A stretch of DNA of 27,533 bases from a bacterium UBP6_UBA1177 (lineage in GTDB: Bacteria > UBP6 > UBA1177), in assembly GCA_002310995.1 (NCBI GenBank), contig DBYV01000009.1, forward strand, positions 12,623-40,155. Reading direction: 5' to 3'. This document shows positions 23,181 to 27,533 of the stretch, piece by piece. The notes beneath the pieces were generated by a model. That model was not told where the DNA came from. It did not search any database and saw only the letters and a program-made list of their open reading frames with translations. Position 1 is the first letter of the stretch. Every line of letters begins with the position of its first letter. A program made the translations under genes and the position numbers.

Positions 23181-26100
23181 TTACCAGATAATCACAAGAT
23201 CATCGATGCAGAACCGGTCGGTATCGGAGTCGACACTGCTGTCTTTTGCGTACCGGAATGTCAAAGTGTGGATTCCTGCGGTAAGATCAAAGTTTTGCAG
23301 AGTCCAGTTTTCCCATCCTGATATTCCGCTGCTGGTCAGAGCATCAGTTGTTTCATCAACATCAAGGTGGAATATATCCCAGCCGTATTCTCCTGATCCT
23401 TTTATGTAGAAAGAGAGTGTACCGGCTGACGGCATATTTATGGTTACAGTCATTTCAGCAGTCGAGCTGCCGACATTGTGGTTGTCTGAACACATTGCAT
23501 AACTTCCGGTCTTTGCTCCGAGATCAGTCATTCTCTCCCAGTGATATTGAGCAGAGTTGTCTACCGAAACAGCTCCGGAAGATGTGTCATCTCCGCCGTT
23601 TTCAAAACTCCATTTAGCTCCAGAACGGCACTGTGAACCTGTCCAGAAATAGCCGGAAGCACATCCGCAGGTATATTCCGTTAAACTTGTCGCGCCAAGG
23701 CATTCACCTGTTGAATTGGGATCACTGCCGCACAAATCACACGGATTTAAACATTTCCTTCCGTTCCAGAAATAACCGGAATTACACTCTACCGCGTTTC
23801 TGACACATACGAAATTGAAAGAATGGTTCATGGTGGTGGTGTATATGGTATCCATTTCTGAATTTTCAATATGGAAAGGTCCAATCATTGATGACAATTC
23901 GTCCGACGGATCATTCAAATACGATGATGTCCAATACCATGGATCGTAAGAATCAAATGCGGATGATGCCGGATCCAGTGCCGGATCAAAAACAGAGAGC
24001 ATTTCGTTGATATTCGGCAGTCTCCAGTCTGTGTATCCGGCATATTCAAGACCTTCACAGTATGCAAGAGCATTCTGCCACGTACTTATAATCCCGTGAT
24101 TAGTCCACATGAAACCGGTTGTTGTATCCTTTATAATATCGTAGCCGTCCACCGTTGTTCTGACGAAATGATATTTGGTAAGAGTCGTTCCTCTGACACA
24201 GCGGACCGGTTGTTCTATATTTTTGTTGTTGACATCGAATTGAGCTGCGGTATCGACTACTCCTTCTGAGTAATCAAGTCCGTTTTTATCGATTGTCCAG
24301 AATGATGTTTTATGGTTCCATGCATGAGAGTAAGGTGTGTCGGGGAAATATTTTTCATCGATAAACGGAGCCTCTCCTTTACCCAAATCAACAAGAGAGA
24401 AAAGTTCATGGATTGTCGGAAGTCTCCAGTCATCATGTCCGCCGTATTCAAGGTCTGAGCAGTATGCTACAGCGTGAGCCCAGTTATATTTTTCTGCCGG
24501 TATGGTCTGCTGCCACTCAAGACCGAGGTTGTTGTCGATAACTGTCTTTTCAGCCGGAACCGTTCTGTCGATTGAGAAATCTTTCGGAACACATGTTCCG
24601 AGTTCGGCATACTGTGCATCCTGACCGTAAAGATATTCGCCTTCTGCCGGACATGCAGTTGTGCTGATATCAATAACATCAATGCCAAAAGAATCACTAT
24701 GAGTTATGAAATCACCTTCGCCGGCACAAGTTTTTGCACCGGTGCAGATATTGCCGAAAGAAGTCTTTCTGCACATCGCACCGTTCCAGAAGTATCCGGT
24801 TTCACATTCGCAAGTATAAATATCAACATCTTTCGGTTCACATTTTCCTGTTGTGTGTGACAAAGCCATGCATGGTTCAGCTGCACAAGGATCTGCAACA
24901 CATTCCGAACCGTTCCAGAAGAAGCCTTCATCTTTGCAGCCGCAGATGTATTTCTCTTCGCTTACCGGTGTGCATATTCCGTTTGACGAAGCGACAGAGC
25001 CGCACAAATTCGATGTACACGGATTGGAGAGGCACTCTGAACCGTTCCAGAAAAGTCCTTCGCCGCAGAGATCGGATCTGACACATTTTACAAAATTGTG
25101 ATTGGTTAATGCATTCGAAGCGATGTTTATAGAATTATCTCCTATATATGCACCTTTACCGTAGCTTGAAGACCAATAGTTCCAATAGCGCACATGTTCC
25201 GGGAAATCTGATGCCGGAGTCGTCGAACGATCAAAATCGATAATAGAACCCAATTCCCTGATATTCGGAAGTCTCCAGTCACCGTATCCGGCGTAAACCA
25301 GATTCTCGCAGTATTCAAGAGCCTCCTTCCAAGTTTTATTTTCAGCATACCCTTTCTGCCAGTAAAGATTTGTAACGCGATCTTTGACAATCATTACTTC
25401 CCCGTTAATTTCAATTTCCTCGAAATCATTGTCAAGCTGAGCAGTTCCTCTGACACAGCGCACAGAAACAATATCAGAGTCAGGTGAAGTAAGTTCAAAT
25501 GATTCGCTCGAGCCCCAGCCTGTCGAGAAACCGTAGTTATGTGCAAATATCTGGTCGTCATCTTCGACAAAAGATGTTGTAGATGACCAGAAAGGAGCAC
25601 TACCGTAATAACTGTAACTAGGCAAATCAGGATTCTCATCAAGGAAATCAAGAGTTTCCCACTCTTTCATAGTCGGAAGCCTCCAGTCTTCATGACCGCC
25701 GTATTCCAAATTGTCGCAGTATGATTTTGCATTACTCCATGTGTAAAATTCATACTCTGGAATATCCTGCTGCCATTCAAGTCCGGTATTGTCATCCACA
25801 ACAACGACCTCGGTTTTGCCTTCACCGTTGACATATTCATACGTAGAGTAGCTCGGATCGATGCAGTATCCGGACAACGAGTAGTTAGCATCCTGACCGT
25901 AGAAATCTTCTCCTTCATTCGGACATGTCATTTCACCGTTTTCGTCGTAACAAAGTGTTGACCAGTATGTGCAGATGTTCGCATAACTCGGTTTTTCAGG
26001 TCTGCATCCGACTTTGCCTTTCCAGTAGAATCCATCTTCGCATTCGCATGTGTAAGGCATTGCTTTGTTCTCGCTGTTGCTGGTGCAGATATTATTCGAG

Positions 26101-27533
26101 TGGGCAACATTTGCGCAAGGATTGCTGTCGCAGATATCGCCTGCAACACATTCGTCATCATGGAAGTAGTAGCCCTCTTCGCAAATGAAGTAGCACTCCT
26201 TTGAACTTACAGAAATGTTGTAGGTTGCTGTTGTGTCGGGAAGCCACTTTTTGCCGTTCCATGTCTGGGTTATGCTCGGCACCTCGTTCCAGAGCGAGTG
26301 CGCCGGTCTGCCTGTGCATTCAGCCACTCTTGTGTTCGCGATACAAATGCTGCTCTCTTCGTTCCAAGTGTAGTTTTCCTTACATTTGTAGCGGCATTCT
26401 GTTGTTGATGCTTCAGTGCTGTATATAGGATTGTCAACTGAAGGGGCCCAGTCTGAACCAGTCCATGTCTGATCGATTTCAGACGCAACGTTCCATGCCG
26501 CATACTTCGGAAGTTTGGTTGTGTTGCATGCAGCTTTGCGTGTCTGCGGAACACATGCGCCGTTTTTCCACTCGTAGTTGTCTCTGCACTTGAAGATACA
26601 GTTTGTAGTTGTCGGAGTTACTCCGTAAGCCGCATTCAGTGTCGGAAGCCACTCTGAACCGCTCCAAGTCTGAGTGATGCTTTCTACCGTGTTCCATTCA
26701 GCATTATCGGGAAGTCCGGTGCAGTTTGCATTTCTTTCAGCAGGAACACAGTATTTCTGATCATCTGAAACAGTGTAGTTTTCCTTGCATTTGAAGCGGC
26801 ACTCTTCTGTTGTCGGAGTCTCACCGTATGAAGCTATCGTCGAAGGTATGAACTTTTCGCCGTCCCAATGCTGCGTTATACTTGAAGCACTGTTCCATTC
26901 AGCGTTTGCGGGCTTTCCTTCACATGTTGCGATATTCGTTTCAGCCGAACAGGTTGAACCGTTCCAGTTGAAGTGTGCATCACAGTGGAATCTGCACAGA
27001 TTTGCTATAGCGGCATCGCTGTAGCTGCCTGCCGTTGTCGGAAGCCATTCGGTTCCGTTCCATGTCTGGTTGATATTTGCGTTCCACCATGAAGCGTTTG
27101 CCGGAAGCGAATTGTTGTCACATGCAACGTTGGAATTGGTGTGACCTGTGCAGGCGTTGTCAACCCAGTCGAATTTCGTTCCTTCATCAATGCACTTGAA
27201 GTAGCATCTGTCTGTTGCACTACCGGTTGTGTGGGTTCCTGTCGCTATAGGTGCCCACATCGTGCCGTTCCACTCCTGCTCGATAGTCGCGCTGTTCCAT
27301 ACTGCATTAGCCGGAAGTCCCGTGCATGCTACAGTTTGTTTCTTTGGTACACATGCGCCGTTTTTAAACTCGTAGTTTTCTTTGCAGGTGTAGCGGCATT
27401 CCGTCTCGCTTGAAACATCGCTGTGAATAAGATTTACAACGGGTTCCCACTTTCCGGTGGTGCCGTTCCAAGTCTGTTTTATCTGTGAAACTGTGTTCCA
27501 CGCCGCATTTCCGGGAAGAGTTCCGCAGCTTAC
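23181..27533 (-). CDS. Giant cysteine-rich secreted protein with EGF-like and DUF1566 (Lcl C-terminal) domains, 3' part
   Basis: The frame is open to the right edge, so the N-terminus is missing; 1,450 residues are visible. In order: seven copies of a ~65-residue cysteine repeat (26136-27533; LPANAxWN, QTWNGxxWLP, ECRFKCKENY); an EGF-like segment; two DUF1566/Lcl C-terminal-type domains with DWRLPT and DWRLPN motifs (about 25071-25980); further EGF-like segments with FWNGSEC; a second DUF1566 pair (about 23793-24750); another EGF-like segment; and a C-terminal beta-sandwich of about 145 residues (23184-23618) with SFYIKGSG and TLTFRYAKD, as in carbohydrate- or ligand-binding domains. It is very probably exported and disulfide-rich. 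DUF1566 domains have a C-type-lectin-like fold in studied relatives, so a surface adhesin or recognition role is possible. No C-terminal anchor is seen. Confidence 0.88.
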   Translation of the reverse strand, partial: VSCGTLPGNAAWNTVSQIKQTWNGTTGKWEPVVNLIHSDVSSETECRYTCKENYEFKNGACVPKKQTVACTGLPANAVWNSATIEQEWNGTMWAPIATGTHTTGSATDRCYFKCIDEGTKFDWVDNACTGHTNSNVACDNNSLPANASWWNANINQTWNGTEWLPTTAGSYSDAAIANLCRFHCDAHFNWNGSTCSAETNIATCEGKPANAEWNSASSITQHWDGEKFIPSTIASYGETPTTEECRFKCKENYTVSDDQKYCVPAERNANCTGLPDNAEWNTVESITQTWSGSEWLPTLNAAYGVTPTTTNCIFKCRDNYEWKNGACVPQTRKAACNTTKLPKYAAWNVASEIDQTWTGSDWAPSVDNPIYSTEASTTECRYKCKENYTWNEESSICIANTRVAECTGRPAHSLWNEVPSITQTWNGKKWLPDTTATYNISVSSKECYFICEEGYYFHDDECVAGDICDSNPCANVAHSNNICTSNSENKAMPYTCECEDGFYWKGKVGCRPEKPSYANICTYWSTLCYDENGEMTCPNEGEDFYGQDANYSLSGYCIDPSYSTYEYVNGEGKTEVVVVDDNTGLEWQQDIPEYEFYTWSNAKSYCDNLEYGGHEDWRLPTMKEWETLDFLDENPDLPSYSYYGSAPFWSSTTSFVEDDDQIFAHNYGFSTGWGSSESFELTSPDSDIVSVRCVRGTAQLDNDFEEIEINGEVMIVKDRVTNLYWQKGYAENKTWKEALEYCENLVYAGYGDWRLPNIRELGSIIDFDRSTTPASDFPEHVRYWNYWSSSYGKGAYIGDNSINIASNALTNHNFVKCVRSDLCGEGLFWNGSECLSNPCTSNLCGSVASSNGICTPVSEEKYICGCKDEGFFWNGSECVADPCAAEPCMALSHTTGKCEPKDVDIYTCECETGYFWNGAMCRKTSFGNICTGAKTCAGEGDFITHSDSFGIDVIDISTTACPAEGEYLYGQDAQYAELGTCVPKDFSIDRTVPAEKTVIDNNLGLEWQQTIPAEKYNWAHAVAYCSDLEYGGHDDWRLPTIHELFSLVDLGKGEAPFIDEKYFPDTPYSHAWNHKTSFWTIDKNGLDYSEGVVDTAAQFDVNNKNIEQPVRCVRGTTLTKYHFVRTTVDGYDIIKDTTTGFMWTNHGIISTWQNALAYCEGLEYAGYTDWRLPNINEMLSVFDPALDPASSAFDSYDPWYWTSSYLNDPSDELSSMIGPFHIENSEMDTIYTTTMNHSFNFVCVRNAVECNSGYFWNGRKCLNPCDLCGSDPNSTGECLGATSLTEYTCGCASGYFWTGSQCRSGAKWSFENGGDDTSSGAVSVDNSAQYHWERMTDLGAKTGSYAMCSDNHNVGSSTAEMTVTINMPSAGTLSFYIKGSGEYGWDIFHLDVDETTDALTSSGISGWENWTLQNFDLTAGIHTLTFRYAKDSSVDSDTDRFCIDDLVIIW
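26136..27533 (-). repeat. Protein repeat array, 7 visible copies of a ~65-residue Cys module
   Basis: Units begin near the Cys of (A/T)CTGLPANAxWN and contain ITQTWNGxxWLPT, then a Cys-x3-Cys pair (ECRFKCKENY) and a closing Cys before the next unit. Lengths range from about 62 to 70 residues. The array continues past the right edge. Each unit has four regularly placed cysteines, pointing to a small disulfide-stabilised fold repeated in a row. Confidence 0.88.

Noticed and set aside
23793..26135. Target protein of a diversity-generating retroelement (DUF1566/lectin-fold domains)
   Set aside because: Such domains can be retroelement targets, but no reverse transcriptase and no template/variable repeat pair biased at adenines was seen in the window. 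The domain copies differ by ordinary divergence.

Overview
The window is an almost gap-free run of 18 genes, all read on the minus strand (right to left). Moderate GC, dense packing with overlapping start/stop codons, many signal peptides and lipoboxes, tetratricopeptide (TPR) proteins, outer-membrane beta-barrels and an AgmX/PglI-type C-terminal domain all point to a Gram-negative bacterium of the Myxococcota/deltaproteobacterial type. This is inference from gene content; no rRNA or tRNA gene is present to confirm it.

Right part (20230-27533): the 3' end of a very large cysteine-rich secreted protein (visible 1,450 residues, cut by the window edge), a 270-base spacer with unusual repeats, then a two-gene unit of a membrane metallophosphoesterase and an acyl-CoA dehydrogenase.

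Central and left part (1-20044): about 20 kb of cell-envelope genes resembling the gliding (Glt/Agl) and sporulation (Nfs) trans-envelope machines of Myxococcus. It appears to contain two diverged copies of one module. Module B (12343-19168) encodes a TPR lipoprotein, a very large periplasmic TPR protein, a TPR lipoprotein and a tiny secreted protein. It is preceded by a beta-barrel (19181-20044) and followed by an FHA-like/TM/AgmX-tail protein and a second small beta-barrel. Module A (770-8493) has the same order of four paralogues; it is preceded by a secreted coiled-coil/beta protein and followed by TolQ/ExbB- and TolR/ExbD-type motor genes, the last cut by the left edge. A glutamate racemase gene (murI) sits between the modules.

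Working model (inference): a proton-driven inner-membrane TolQR-type motor and an FHA/AgmX transducer act through periplasmic TPR scaffolds and TPR lipoproteins on outer-membrane barrels. The output could be gliding, surface polymer transport or envelope maintenance, and the sequence does not decide between them. The most notable observations are the duplicated module, a TolR-like protein with Asn where the ion-carrying Asp is expected, and the internally duplicated giant cysteine-rich protein. Most other long frames, including those on the plus strand, are shadows of these genes.
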